This document shows positions 42,714 through 54,947 of a stretch of 64,000 nt of DNA, piece after piece; position 1 is the stretch's first letter, and the number at the start of each line of letters is the position of its first letter. Origin of the DNA: Plectosphaerella cucumerina (Eukaryota; Ascomycota; Sordariomycetes; Glomerellales; Plectosphaerellaceae). The notes under the pieces were generated by a model. The model saw only the letters and a program-made list of their open reading frames with translations, did not search any database and had not been told where the DNA came from. Position numbers and translations under genes: made by a program. The stretch covers positions 1,798,001 to 1,862,000 of the forward strand of contig JAGPXD010000005.1 of the NCBI GenBank assembly GCA_020746995.1. The letters are read 5' to 3'.

Positions 42714-44212
42714 TGTGTCGTGTCAATCTGGGTGCGGTCGGAAGAATTGAGTAGTGTCTGCTACTGGAGTTTACTGCAAAGAGTCTGTAAAAATAGTTGA
42801 GAGAAAGTTCGGATTCTTTGTCCAAATAAGAAGATTCATCATCAGAGCGGCAGATGCGACGTGAAAAAATCGTCATCAGTCGTCATCATAGGGCACTTAG
42901 TCACTCGAGTAGTCTAATCGCTGCAGCTCAGATGCCGAAAATGCCGAATTTTTGAGGGGCGCCATGTTACTGTCGCATTTATACCTATGAGTGACAGCGA
43001 TTCCGTCATTGACCGCTCGGAAGAAAACAGGGGTCAGGCGTGACTTTGCCATCCCGCGTCCGCAGGGCCCGCAGAGAACTTGAAGCGACCGTGGCTACGT
43101 GCAAGCTCAAGAAATATCTGGACTTGAAGCCATCACGACTGTCACACCCAAGATTAAGCGGACACACGATAATACAGCTGCCCCCTCCGAGGCTTCACAC
43201 GGTGATGCAACCTTTCCACCGAAGAATGTGAGACCTGGTGTGGTAGGAATCAACGGGTAATTGCGCGAGCCGCGACTTTCCGCCATAAGCGCTCGTCGCG
43301 ATCATACTTGTGGCGTTGAGTTGGGAGGACCTCAGAGGACCCGAGAGCCTGCACGGAAGTCAGAGCGCAGCAGTCTTCAGATGCAATAGGGATCGCGAAG
43401 ATTTCGGCTTCTAGCGACCCTGTCACCTACCAGCTGTTTACCCACGCCGATGTCGACTCACAAGTCTTGGATGCCTATCCAGTGTCGAGTGTCGATGGCT
43501 ACGTATCTTCCTCATCAATCTGTTGTGAGACTGGGATACCCAATGCTGTGAAGTCAGGATAGGGCAATGCGGTGAGATGAGGGCTCATGAGGCCGTGGCG
43601 TGAGCCGTCATACGACGAGACGGACTCGGAGATGTCAGAACTTTGAAGGGCTCTAAAGCTCATGAGCATGGAACCGCAGCGAGGAGCAGTCCATGGCCAA
43701 GCTTTCGGGGAAGCAAATGCCGAAAGTCGGGGCAGCGGAGGAAGTCCAAGGGGACGGCAGCCATGCTACTTCGGCCCCAGCGCCCAATTCGAACATGGGT
43801 GCGCCAGGAACAGGCTCCCCCGCCTCGATCTCCAAGCCCGCCTCCGCCGATCCCCCCGCGTTGCCTCGCGTTGCCCGACATCCAGGTGTCTCTGCCCGCG
43901 GTTTCGGGGCAAAAAAGGACGAGGAAGCACCTGTTCAAGGCGCTAATGATGTAACCTTCTCGAAAGCTTCCGCGCTGCGCCACGAAAAGTTCCCCATGTC
44001 CATCCTTTTCAAGCCGGTGAATCTCTTCATTTGCGGATTTAGAAAACGCGGACGTTGGCAGGTAGCCTTGGAGATGCAATTTCTTTCGGGGTGGTGTCTT
44101 GGCATGGGCTCCATCCTCGTATTTCTCGTACAAAAGGCATCAGGTCCATCTCCAGGGACGATGCGGTGGACCGCGCTGAAACCTCAAGGCTTACTCTCCA
44201 ACCTCTGCCAGG
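42714..44212. other. Divergent promoter region, no gene seen
   Basis: 1.5 kb between the molybdoenzyme (minus) and the GH115 gene (plus). Overlapping short frames at 43640-44320 on both strands have no consistent coding character. A short direct repeat (CGTCATCA/GTCGTCATCAT) occurs near 42875. Confidence 0.45.
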
Positions 44213-47200
44213 ATGTCGACTCCGGCTGGACGCTTCGCCGGCATTTTGCTATGGCTCCAATTCCTACTGCTCCCATTCCTTGTCTCTGCGGGCATCGAAG
44301 AGTCCCTCGTCACTTTTGATTCCTCAGACGGAGCTGTGGAGCTGCACAATGCCATCATCATCCGCGACGATACCGACCCGGTCGGCATCAGCATTGCCGC
44401 CAACACGCTAGCAGATGATCTCGAGCAGATCACTGGCAACAAGCCGATCGTCAAAGCCTGGAAGGGACCATGCAACGGCACGAACACCAATTCGACGAGT
44501 GAGTCGCGGGTGGCTATCATCGCCGCGACTGTCGACTCCCCCCTTATCCGTCGCTTGGAGAGCCTGGGCAAGTTGGATGTCGATGACATCCGCGGCAAGT
44601 GGGAGACTTTCCGCACGACTGTCATCTCGAAGCCCTCTGCGGGTATCGACAGCGCACTCGTCATTGCCGGAAGTGACATGCGAGCCGTTGTTTTTGGTCT
44701 CTACACTTTGTCTGAGCAATCCGGGCAGTCCCCGTATGTTGACAATCAGTGACTGGTCTTGACGAGCTGAACTGACATTACATGCGTCTAGCCTGCATTG
44801 GTGGGCCGATGTGCCTGCTACGAAGCACGACTCCATCTATGCTCTGAACAAGACCCTCACCTTCGGCGAGCCCACGGTCAAGTTCAGGGGCCTCTTCATC
44901 AACGACGAAGCGCCCGCACTCACCGGCTGGTGGGCGGAGCGGTCCGGTCGTACAGACTACACCTTCGACTCCGAGTTCTACGAGCGCGTCTTCGATCTCC
45001 TGCTTCGCCTCCGCGCCAACTTCATCTGGCCCGCCATGTGGGCAAGCTTCGTCCCAAGCCCTGGCCGCATCTTCTTCACGGACGACCCCGAGAACATCCA
45101 GCTCGCCAATGACTACGGCATTGTTGTCTCAACGAGCCACCACGAGCCCATGCAGAGGGCTTCGAACGAGTGGAAGGAAACACCAAACGCTGGCCCATGG
45201 AACTGGGTTACCAACAAGGACAATGTCGTCGATTTCATGGATCAGGGCGTCCAGAGGGCGGCCTTGAACGACACGTACTTTACTCTCGGCATGCGCGGAG
45301 AGAACGACGGGCCCATCCAGGCTGACGACCCGATTGCCGTGCTCGAGGATGTGTTTGCCACTGAGCGTGAGCTCTTGGCGAAACACTACGGAAATGTCAC
45401 TGCAGCCAAACGTGAGTGGAGAAAATCAGGCCTGCTTGAACCCCGAGCTCATAATGTTCTCAGAGGTGTGGACAATCTACAAAGAGGTTGCCACATACTA
45501 TGCTGCCGGACTCACGCCTCCGGACGACGTCACTCTCATGTTCACGGACGACAACTGGGGCAACGTGCAGCGCTTGCCGACCGAAGAGGAAAGAAAGAGA
45601 TCTGGAGGTATCGGAGTGAGTGTCATCGATCGAGACCAGCAAGCCCCGATGCTAAACATGCCCAGATGTACTATCACTTTGCCTACGTTGGACGCCCTAA
45701 GAGCTACAAGTGGCAGAACTGCAACAACCTGGTAAGCCTCATCCGCATGATTGAAAGACAAAAACCCACAGCCTTACAAATAATGCCCCCAACAGCCCAA
45801 GGTCTACAAGGAGCTTTTCCAGGCGGCAGAGGGGGGCGCAACTCAGATCTGGGTCATGAACGTCGGCGACATCAAGCCACTCGAGCTGCCCCTCAACCTT
45901 GCCATGGACCTCGCTTGGAACTCGACTCGGTTTGACCTCGATACTCTGCCCCAGTACTTGGAGTCTCTGGCTGCCCGCGACTTTGGGCCTGAACAAGCAG
46001 AGGCCATTGCATCTGCGTGGCTGCAGTACAGCCATCTCGTTGGCATGCGCCACTTTGAGGTCACGGAACCAACCACCTACTCTCTCGGGAACTACGAGGA
46101 GATGAACCGAGTGCTAGATGCCTGGAAGGCTCTTTCCGAAGGTGCCAGAGCCATCGAGGCTGCTCTTCCCGAAGATAGGAGGGCTGCGCTGTTCCACACC
46201 CTGACATATGGCGCCGTCGCTGGCCACAACTACCACGAGATCGTCCTCGGACAAGGAAAGAACCAGCAGTACGGCTTCGAGCGCCGCAACTCGGCAAACG
46301 CAATTGCCCACCAGCTTCTCGAAAGTTTCGATCTCGACTACGACCTCATCGAAGATTACGACAGCCTCTCTGACGGAAAGTGGAAAGGCATCATGTCGAC
46401 GCCCAAATTCGACATGAGCACCGCCGACTGGAGGCCTGCGTCGAGAGATGTCATGGCCAACTTGTCATTCGTGCAGCTACGCCAGGACTTTGACTACGGA
46501 TTCGGAAACTTGGGCATCTTTGTCGAGCAGTCGCGAGCCGCGTACACCCAAGGCCGCATCTGCGCATCCATCAACCCCTCAAAGCCAACCAAGGACGGCT
46601 TCTCGCCGAGGATGCGGGTCATGGAGCCGCACGGCCCGGAGACACGGTTCATCGACCTCTTCCATCGCGGAGATTCCCGCAAGACCTTGACTTGGTCTAT
46701 CAAGGTCCCAGAGCCATGGATCAAGCTGTCCCAGAGCTCGGGCGAGGTATTCGGCTCCAAGCCAGAGCAGCGCGTGCTGGTGAGTATCGACTGGGCTGCG
46801 GTACCTACGAACTACAACAAGGTGCTCCAGCTTCGAGTGTCATACAGCCCTCCGGATCATTTCGACGACGTTCACCTGCCCATCTGGAACAAGAGGGCGC
46901 CGTCGGACTTTGTTGGGTTCCCAGACGTCGATGGCATCATTTCCATTGAGGCCCCTCACTTCCAGCGCTCTTCAGACGCCGACAGCGGAGATGTTCGGTT
47001 CCAGAAGATGCCTCGCCTGGGAAGTAGGTCCGAGTCTGGCTCAGTTGGCCTGCGGCCGTACACGGCGGCTCACGAGTCCGAGGAAGCCGCCAAGGCATCC
47101 TGGCTGGAGTACGATATATTCGTCCTCGGAGACTCGCCACGGACCCAAGTGAACGCGACGATCTACATCAACGGAGCTCTCGACACTCACCCCGACAAGC

Positions 47201-47487
47201 CGATGACGTACTCCCTCACCCTGAAGGACGCTGAGCCAAAGTTTGTACGCATTCTGAGGGACCCGGCGAACCCAGGCGATAACCCTCCCGAATGGACGGC
47301 CGAGGTCGCAAGTCATGTGTGGAAGAGGACGGTGCCGCTGGGCACCCTTGCCCCAGGCAAGCACACGCTTCGCTGGCAGGTGAACTCGCCCGAGGTTTAC
47401 CTCGAGAAGATAGTCTTGGCCACGCAGGGAAGGCTGCCGGAGACTTACCTCGGCCCGCCTGAGACGCGATTGCTGGGGCAAGAGTGA
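44213..47487 (+). CDS. Secreted GH115 xylan alpha-1,2-glucuronidase
   Basis: Removes (4-O-methyl)glucuronic acid side chains from xylan. Five exons (introns 44734-44791, 45412-45463, 45616-45665, 45732-45795) give 1016 aa, the normal size. A signal peptide (FAGILLWLQFLLLPFLVSAG) is followed by the family's N-terminal domain and the catalytic region. Recognisable family stretches are KFRGLFINDEAPALTGWW, RANFIWPAMWASF, YGIVVSTSHHEPMQR, TLGMRGENDGPI, LMFTDDNWGNVQRLP and YYHFAYVGRP. The C-terminal part is beta-rich. With the GH3 enzyme and sugar transporter it points to hemicellulose use. Confidence 0.94.
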
Positions 47488-47708
47488 GACGTCGTAAGAG
47501 CAAGGGAGAAGTGCTATTCCTGCGGAAACTTGATAGTGTGGAAGCAGTCATAGCCGGTCCAATGAGTGCTTGGCTTGGAATTGAAAATATATGTTGAGAG
47601 ACAGTACCCTCTGGCACATCCTTACCTTTGATGGTATGAATCTTCTGCCTCGCAAAGCCTGCAACATGATCCTTGCAGTTTCGAGTTTGATCCCAGTCTA
47701 CAACTTCT

Positions 47709-49823
47709 CTAGTAGACGAAACGGAAGTCCAGTCTCTTGTTGCCCTCATCCTTGGTCGTCTCCAAGTAGTGCTTCTTCTGAGCGTCGTCCATGGCGTCCC
47801 AAATCTTGTCGCGGCTCTTGTTTCGCCAGATGTAGTACGTTCGAGTTAGCAGGTAGAGGGTGATGTTCATGGCGATGATTGCGATGAGGTTTTTGTTTCC
47901 GTCACGGTACCTAGGCGCATCGTGCTTGCGGTAGACGTTGGCGGCAGATATGCTCGCCATCTGGACGGACATGTTGTAGAGGGCAGCTGAGACGGTTCGA
48001 AGACGAACGGTGTTGGAGTTTCGCGAATTCCATGCAACTTGGATGGGGTGCGCTAGGGGACGTGTAAGTCAAGCTTGGGAGTGGCAGAGTAGACGACTTA
48101 CTTGTTGGGGAACCCAGGAGTAGGGTCAGGATGGCAAATGACATCCAACGGTTGACCACTGTGATGTCGACGACGTACAAGTATATCATGAATGGAAGCT
48201 TCCAAACCTGAACGAAAAGGCCGAGAAGTGCCCTTTCCTTCCACTTCTCCGACAGGTATGTGATGAGGAGGAGGTTGCAGATGTTCAGTACAGTCTGGGG
48301 GACGGTCAAAAGATTGGTGACGAGAACACTGAAGCCCAAGTTTCGAAGGGTAAGCGTGAAGTAGGTCCCAGGAGGTGCAGCCGGAATGAGAAAAGTCAGA
48401 CCGATAGCGTACATCGGCCACAGATCGTAATCTTTGAGCGAAGCCCAGAGCAGCCTCGGCGTGATGGGTTGACGGTTATGCTGTCGCCCTTGCTGGGGTC
48501 GTCTCTGATGACACGGTTGACCATGATGCGCTCCTCCCTGCAACTTGTAAGTCATTGTTTCGAGTTCAATAAGATATGAGGGGGTACCTTTCAGTAAACC
48601 AGCCATCTTTGCCAACGAGAATGCCCTTCGTCTGGGTAGGACCGGCGGGCATCAGGAACCAGGCAACAAGACCAACAATAAGAGTCAAGAGGCCCTGTCC
48701 GAAGTAGATTGTCAGCGCGTGTTCATTTCGTCTTCCTCATTTCAGGTAGAAAACCCACTTCGAAGAGGAACAGCCACCTCCAACCTTCCAATCCATGCCA
48801 GCCCCGCAGTTGCAAGAGTCCGGCGCCCAGGAAGCCACTGATGATGTCGGCAACGTTGTATGCAGTCCAGAAGAAAGCGAGACGCACAGCAAGCTCGGCC
48901 GATGTGTAGAAGTAGCTGAGGTACAGGATAGTCTAGACAGTGTCAGCACTCAGTCGTGGAGAGCCTTGGAAGTCGCTACTCACGTCGGGAATGAATCCTC
49001 CTTGATTAATGAGTGTCAGCAAACCTCCAAAGTTATGGGTTTAACGCAGAGCCACATACGAAGACCGCCAAGAGGGCGCGGCAAGCCAGGAAGGAGCCTC
49101 TTCCGCTGAGCCAGAACTGACCCTGCATATCACGTCAATATTGGCCCCAGATCTCGATTTGTGTGGTCAACCCACCGCAGAGACCAGACTCCAGAGGCAC
49201 AATTGCATCGGAATCCAATTGTCGGGGCCGAAGTGTTTGCTGATGAGCTGAGAGGGAAGTTCTGCCAACAAGAACGTCAGACGGAAAACCGTGTTGCCGA
49301 GGTTGAAGTCTACCAAAGGTCAGTGAAATCTATCGCAACGTGGGAGTATCACTCCCTTACCGTTTGTGTCCATTCCAAGATCAGGGATCATATTGTCAGA
49401 CACCGCCTGGGAGATGTTGGATCGATCGAGCTCGAGGGCCATGAACATGGTGCAGGTGAAGAACATGATGCGCCAGTCAATCTTGCGTATGACTGCGCGT
49501 TCCTCGGCAACAGTCCATCGCTCGGATGGATCGAATCGATGGATGTTCTCCCATTTCGACAATGGCCGGTAGTGTTCGGCCACGTTCGGATCGTCGAAGA
49601 CTGAACGCCGGGTAGCAATAGCATCGGGGGACTCCTTGGCCCGGCGCTGCCACCAGCTGCGCTCCTCTTCAGGAGGCACAAGGGAGAGTGCTGGGTCGAC
49701 CGCGGTGGTAGTGGATTTGGGGGGCGACTTTTGAGAGTCCGAGTCGGATGTAGTGTCGACAACAGGAGTCGGCGACACTTTCTCAGACTTTTCCGAGACT
49801 TTCTCGTTCACGGATCGAGCCAT
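47709..49823 (-). CDS. MFS transporter, ACS/Dal5 family (Soa1-like), reading frame disrupted
   Basis: Anion:cation symporter family; relatives carry allantoate, vitamins or, for yeast Soa1 (Yil166c), sulfonates. Family landmarks include KIDWRIMFFTCTMFMALELD, DRSNISQAVSDN, LAELPSQLISKHFGPDNW, YLSYFYTSAELAVRL and HPIQVAWNSRNSNTVRLRTV. Eight exons can be placed, but two frame conflicts remain. Near 48481 the conserved KGD-MHNRQPITP reading needs one extra base. At the junction of 49060/49000 no canonical donor keeps phase into GGFIPD. Otherwise the exons would give about 580 aa. Two independent breaks suggest a decaying gene, or local sequence errors. It is divergent from the TauD gene 1.1 kb away, which suggests a sulfonate substrate. 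Confidence 0.75.
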
Positions 49824-50931
49824 TGCGAGGTCGGGAAGCTGGGAATGTGAGCTTGACAACCTCTCAGACTAAAGGTTCACGGTGATTCTCGACCGCTTTA
49901 TATGCGAAATCCCCGGCCTGTCTGTCATAGCATCGTCCCGAAGCATTCCCGGACGAGGGCGATGGCGAGATGGCCATGTCGCGCGTGGCTGGCCCACCTC
50001 GGAGGCAAATGCAACGGCTGTATGGAGGATACAGGCGCAAAAAGTCGTCGCAATGCATGTGCTCTGCGCTCTATCTTACGACGCTGAACGGCGAACGTGC
50101 TCGCTTTGTAGGAGCACGCCATGTAGTGCATCAAGCCCGTGGGTTCGACATCTCCTCGGACCAGACGTCTCCCCTGCGGGATTCTCGATAACCAGGGTCG
50201 TTGATGATGCAACGTCAGTAAGACCCTTGGATCCTCGAACGTTATTTACATAGTAGTTGACATATTGTGGTGTCGTCTTGCAAGCCCGGTGCGTACATGT
50301 AAGCAGAAGATTATGCTTCCCTTCGTGGAAACGGAGTCCCCGAGGCTCAAACACCACGGCATGGCTGACATTGCCCCAAATGGCAGTTCGCTATTGCAAC
50401 ACCTCATCGGCAAACATGGTCGGGAGCCGCAGCCCTGGATCCGACTGGGCCGATGAGAAGTCCCAACCGGCATCACATCTCATGCCAGCGCCTGTAACCA
50501 GCCGCTCACAGATATCGGATTAACTCTACGGCGTCTGGATCCGGATCCAAGCCGACGTCCGATGAACCGGGCGCCGTAATCGGCCGCCTTGGGACTTCGT
50601 GATGGAGGATGCGATGGCATTGGCATCCAACCGAATCCTGGCAAGCTCACTGGTCGGACGATCGATGTCGTGATCGGGGAGCTGCAGTGTCATACTAGCG
50701 CGCCCACTACGCGGCAGTCTGGCGTTGATTACGCCATTGTCGTAGCCCAAAACACCATTCCTCAAGATCACCCTTGGTCCAGGACCCACGGATGACTCGG
50801 TGATGGATCGATGAACACGAATATAAAGTAAAGAAGAAGATCGGAATTCGATAACATCAAGAACAATATCACGATAACCAGCATCAGGATACTCGACGAT
50901 CAACTTGCTTCACTCCTCCCTATTCCCAAAC
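49824..50931. other. Divergent promoter region between the ACS transporter and TauD copy 2
   Basis: TATA-like boxes face both ways: minus strand near 49896-49902, 73 bp before the transporter ATG, and plus strand at 50822-50828, before TauD. A 12-bp palindrome (GGATCCGGATCC) is at 50537-50548. No gene seen. Confidence 0.5.
50822..50828 (+). promoter_or_regulatory. TATA-like box of TauD copy 2
   Basis: TATAAAG about 110 bp before the ATG at 50932. Confidence 0.45.
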
Positions 50932-52178
50932 ATGTCGACTACGACCACTGTGACTATTGCCCCGCCGGTGGAGGCCGTGCTCCGGACCGAGACCGAGGCC
51001 CTGCAGGAGCAGCCAAGCCAATACCCGAAGCCTTTGGTCCTCGGCGACTCCCTCAACAAGTTCAAGCAGGAGGACTCGACACCCGTCATCGGTCGCGAGT
51101 TCTTGGAGGCCAACTTGGTCGATGATTTCCTCAACGCTGAGAACTCCGATGACCTTCTTCGTGATCTGGCCATCACCAGTATGCCTCACTTTTCAACTGA
51201 ACTTTTCATCGTTCAAAGCTAATAGCTAGCCAGTCTCCCAGCGTGGTGTCGTCTTCTTCCGCGCTCAGGACAACCTCACGGATGACCTGCAGAAGGTGCT
51301 GGTCCAGCGTCTCGGACAACTCGCCGGCAAGCCGGCCGAGTCGACGCTGCATGTCCACCCCTTCACGAACACCACCAACGAGTTCACGTCGGTAGACCCC
51401 GAGATCAGCACGATTTCCTCCTACTCCAGGAAATTCCTCGCCCAAAAGGCAAAGCTGGGGGAGCCGAGGAGGGGTAACGACCGTCGCACTGGCGCCGCCA
51501 TCTGGCATAGCGACATCCAGTTTGAGCCGGTCCCCGCCGATTACACCAGCCTGCGGCTCACCGAGCTGCCCGAGACGGGCGGCGACACCCTTTGGGCATC
51601 GGGCTATGAGATTTACGACAGCTTCAGCAAGGCCTACCAGAAGTTCTTCGAAAGCCTGACTGCCACATTCCAGGGTGAGGGCTTCATCAAGAATGCCGCC
51701 GCTCACCCGGACAAATACGTCATCAACGCCAACGAGCGCGGCAACCCGGCCAACGTCGGCAAGGAGCTCACCGCCGTGCACCCTGTCGTTCGGACGAACC
51801 CCGTCACTGGCTGGAAGTCCATCTTCGCAATCGGTCCGTTCCCGAAGCGCATCAACGAGCTCAGCGAGAACGAGAGCAAAGAGCTCCTCGACCGCTTCTA
51901 TCGCCTCATCCTCGACAACCACGATCTGCAGGTTCGCTTCAAGTGGAGGAACAAGAACGACATCGGTAAGATTCTTCCGGTCTTTGCAATTGGCGAACTT
52001 TTCGCGCTAATAATTTCCAGCAATTTGGGACAACCGGAGCGCGTTCCACAGTGCCACGGATGACTACGATCACCTGGGAGACCGTGTTGGCAACCGTGCC
52101 GTGGGCATTGGCGAGAAGCCCTACCTCGATCCTGCCAGCAAGTCGAGGAGGGAGGCATTGGAGGGCGAGAAGGCATAG
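50932..52178 (+). CDS. TauD/TfdA-type alpha-ketoglutarate-dependent dioxygenase (copy 2)
   Basis: Three exons (introns 51179-51233 and 51966-52020) give 378 aa. The iron-binding His and Asp are in AAIWHSDIQFEPVPADY, the second His in IWDNRSAFHSATDDYD and the 2-oxoglutarate-binding Arg near VGNRAVGIGEKP. TELPETGGDTLWASGYEIYD is the family signature. It is clearly distinct from copy 1: intron positions differ and the region around the HxD motif and the C-terminus diverge. The two are therefore old paralogues, not a recent duplicate. Expected reaction: hydroxylation of a sulfonate or related acid, with release of sulfite if a sulfonate. It is paired divergently with an ACS-family permease gene. 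Confidence 0.9.
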
Positions 52179-53912
52179 ATTGCTTCAGAGACCTCATTAA
52201 GTGACTATTGTCGCGTTGATAATCGTGCAGAAATATTGCGCAACGCATTCTGTGGCATCCATGATGGCAGCTGGTGATGTTTTCCGCATGACTTGGCGGC
52301 GCGGTCGCAGTCATTCAGGGGCTGCCGTTTTGAAAACCGGTCATCCGGACTGTGACGGACTGACGGAACGGTGGGCAGTTTTGACGGTGGGCCCCGCTGT
52401 CGGATTTGTGCTGCCGTTTTTTGTGCATCCAAGTTTGTCACAGCATATCGACCTTGCCAAAAAAGCAGCGAAGTCAACCTTCTTCCTCTCCCCTGCAAGC
52501 CCCTCGGCTTGGCCCGATTAGCGCCTTGTGGCATCATTGCCGAACAGGGAAGGTCGTTCAAATCGTGCTCGAGCTCCCAGCCTTTAAGCCTTGGACATTC
52601 TTTCGAGGCAGCCATCGAGGCGTGCCTTCGATGCAATGAAAGAAAGGCCAATGCAACAATTGATGATCGTGGCACCTATAGGGACTTTCAGGCTCCGTCA
52701 GAGGTCGCTCGCTGTGTCGTGCACGCTGGCGGCACAATCGGCCAAGCTCAAGGATCGTCGGACTTATCGCCTGACCCATGCCTCGACCAGCCACCCGACA
52801 GGGTCCCCCGCACTGCCGGACACATTCCCGATGCGGCAGCTGCTTTGACAAGTACCCGCCTCTTGAAAATGCTTGGTTCACTGACCTTGGCAAAGCGTTG
52901 ACTGTCGAATCCCTGCGACCCATTATCCAGAGAGGGGAGCTGGCGATATGCTGGCGTAATCAAAACGGGTGCCAGCGTCCTTCTGGAAGGAGTAGCGGCA
53001 AGCAGCGGTCTGCTCGTTTGCATGTGAGATAATCTGTCAACAGCATATAACCTGACTTGAAGCATTGCTACTCGCCCCCCTCGTGATCACTTTAAATGTT
53101 CCAGTTTAAACAATGATTTAAATCAAGCATTATCTGGTCGAGTGGGCATACGAAGCGAAAAAGGCCTGGGTGAACAGCCTAACTATGGAAGATTTGGACG
53201 GGGAACATACCTGCAGATTACAGCCATCGAATGCTTGCATGAGTCTAACCAGTCACTCCTCCACTAATTAAGTCTCTGTCACCTAAGAGACGGAATTCAA
53301 ATAGATAGACGAGTGGAGGTATGTAAGAGAATTTTCTGCTTACCTACTGTCTGCATTATAGACGTGTCCAGCCTCACATGATGTGTGGCAAGAGCAGTCG
53401 CCCCGTTGATGAGCACCAGACACTACACCCCTACCTAACCCCGCGAAGCACTAGGCAACTCAGGTCCAGGCCGTTGTAGCGCTTGGCGGGGATGATCGTC
53501 CATCATGATCCTGGAATCATGCAGCCTTGATCTCATGTACGATCGATCTCCGAGAACCAGGACCGTGGTCATGGGACTGGCGTCTCGGAGGCCATCAGGG
53601 TTGACCATTCAAGGTTGCGAGCACCCTGATGTCCTTGTCCCAACTCCCACGTGGCTGCCCCTGGAAAGAAGACACATCCGCTCGTCTTGGGTTCGGCCAA
53701 ACCGCTAGCGGCTGACGGTAGTAAGGTGATATGTGCCGCGCATCGGAGAAACTTCCACGGGCTGTCGGCGTATTTTGTCCCCACAGCAACATCCCGTGGA
53801 GCATCGCATTGGCAACAAGATGCAACATCCTTTTCTGTGCGGCCCTTTCTGTTGCAGGAAACCACAGACACAATCGCTTCAGATGATTTCAAGCACTGTC
53901 TTTCTCTCTATA
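52179..53912. other. Long intergenic region with an AT-rich patch
   Basis: 1.7 kb without a supportable gene. The stretch 53040-53480 is clearly richer in A+T than its surroundings (several TTTAAA motifs). The frames at 52371-52901 occur on both strands and show no domain or splice logic. Confidence 0.45.
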
Positions 53913-54947
53913 TCAAGGCAGACAGTAGCCGCCATCGATGAGCAGATCACTGCCCGTCATGTATGTCGAAGCATCGCTCGCCAGGTACAGATAGAGGCCC
54001 TTGATCTCCTTGACATGGCCTTGCCTCCCAAGTGCAGCCATCCTGTACGCCTCATTCAGCGCCTGCGGGCCAGCACCCATCTTGGTGTCGAAGAATCCGG
54101 GAGAAACAATGTTGACTCGGGCGAACTCGCGCCACTCTCGGGCAAGGGACTTGCCGAGGTGCGTCACAAACGCTTTGGTAGAGTTGTAGACGGGCTGGTC
54201 GACGGGGACGTTCACGATGTGCGCGCTCATGCTCGAGGTGATGATGAGGTTACCGAAACCCTGGCTCTTGAAGACCTCGCCGGCGTACTTTGAGCAAAAT
54301 AGGACGCCATCAACTGGTAAACGGATTAGCAAAGGGTAACGCATATGTCCACCGCATGAGACTTACCGTTGACAGACATCTGCTTTCGGTACTCGTCGAG
54401 CGTCTGCTCAAGAAGCGGTTTCGAGATGGCCATGCCTAGAGCATGTCAGTGGAGTCAAGCTTGCAGCCAAGCCGGCCCTACGTACCGGCGTTTGCGACAA
54501 AGACATCGATCTTGCCAAAGTCCTTGACAACGGCTTGGATGGTCGACTGCACCTGTGTTGAATCGGAGACTACACGTGTGAGTTGTTTGAAGGATAAAAC
54601 AAGGATTAACGCCACTTACCATCGACCTTGTATGCTGATGTTTTCACACCGTGGGCCTTGGCCAGATTCTCGGCCCTCTCGACGGCGGCAGGGTTGCTGC
54701 TCATGTCAGTCAAGTCTGCCTTCCTTGAACTGCCTGGTTCCACTTACGAGTTGTACAGCAAAGCAACATTTCCACCTGCCTCGGCCATGGCCTCTGCAAC
54801 CGCCGCGCCAATGCCATCGGCAGCACCGGTGATGGCAATGACCTTACCCTTCAGGCTCAGCTGCTCCAGGACATTGGTTGGCGTATTGGGGAAGGGACGA
54901 GGGAAGCCGTCGCGGACGACGCCGCAGTCTGCTGTGTTCATGGACAT
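53913..54947 (-). CDS. Short-chain dehydrogenase/reductase, sorbose/xylulose-reductase-like
   Basis: NAD(P)H-dependent carbonyl reductase of the classical SDR family. Five exons (54748-54947, 54620-54696, 54486-54569, 54367-54435, 53913-54313) give 276 aa. The cofactor motif is ITGAADGIGAA (residues ~39-49), the NAG motif is VFVANAG, the serine is in LIITSSMSAHI, and the catalytic Tyr/Lys are in YNSTK. The end TGSDLLIDGGYCLP is typical of Sou1/Sou2-like sorbose or mannitol reductases. First of five minus-strand genes on the right flank that could act in sugar or small-molecule conversion. Confidence 0.92.

Noticed and set aside
43640..44320. Overlapping open frames upstream of the GH115 gene on both strands
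   Set aside because: They overlap in several frames, have no domain or splice logic, and run into the signal peptide region of GH115.
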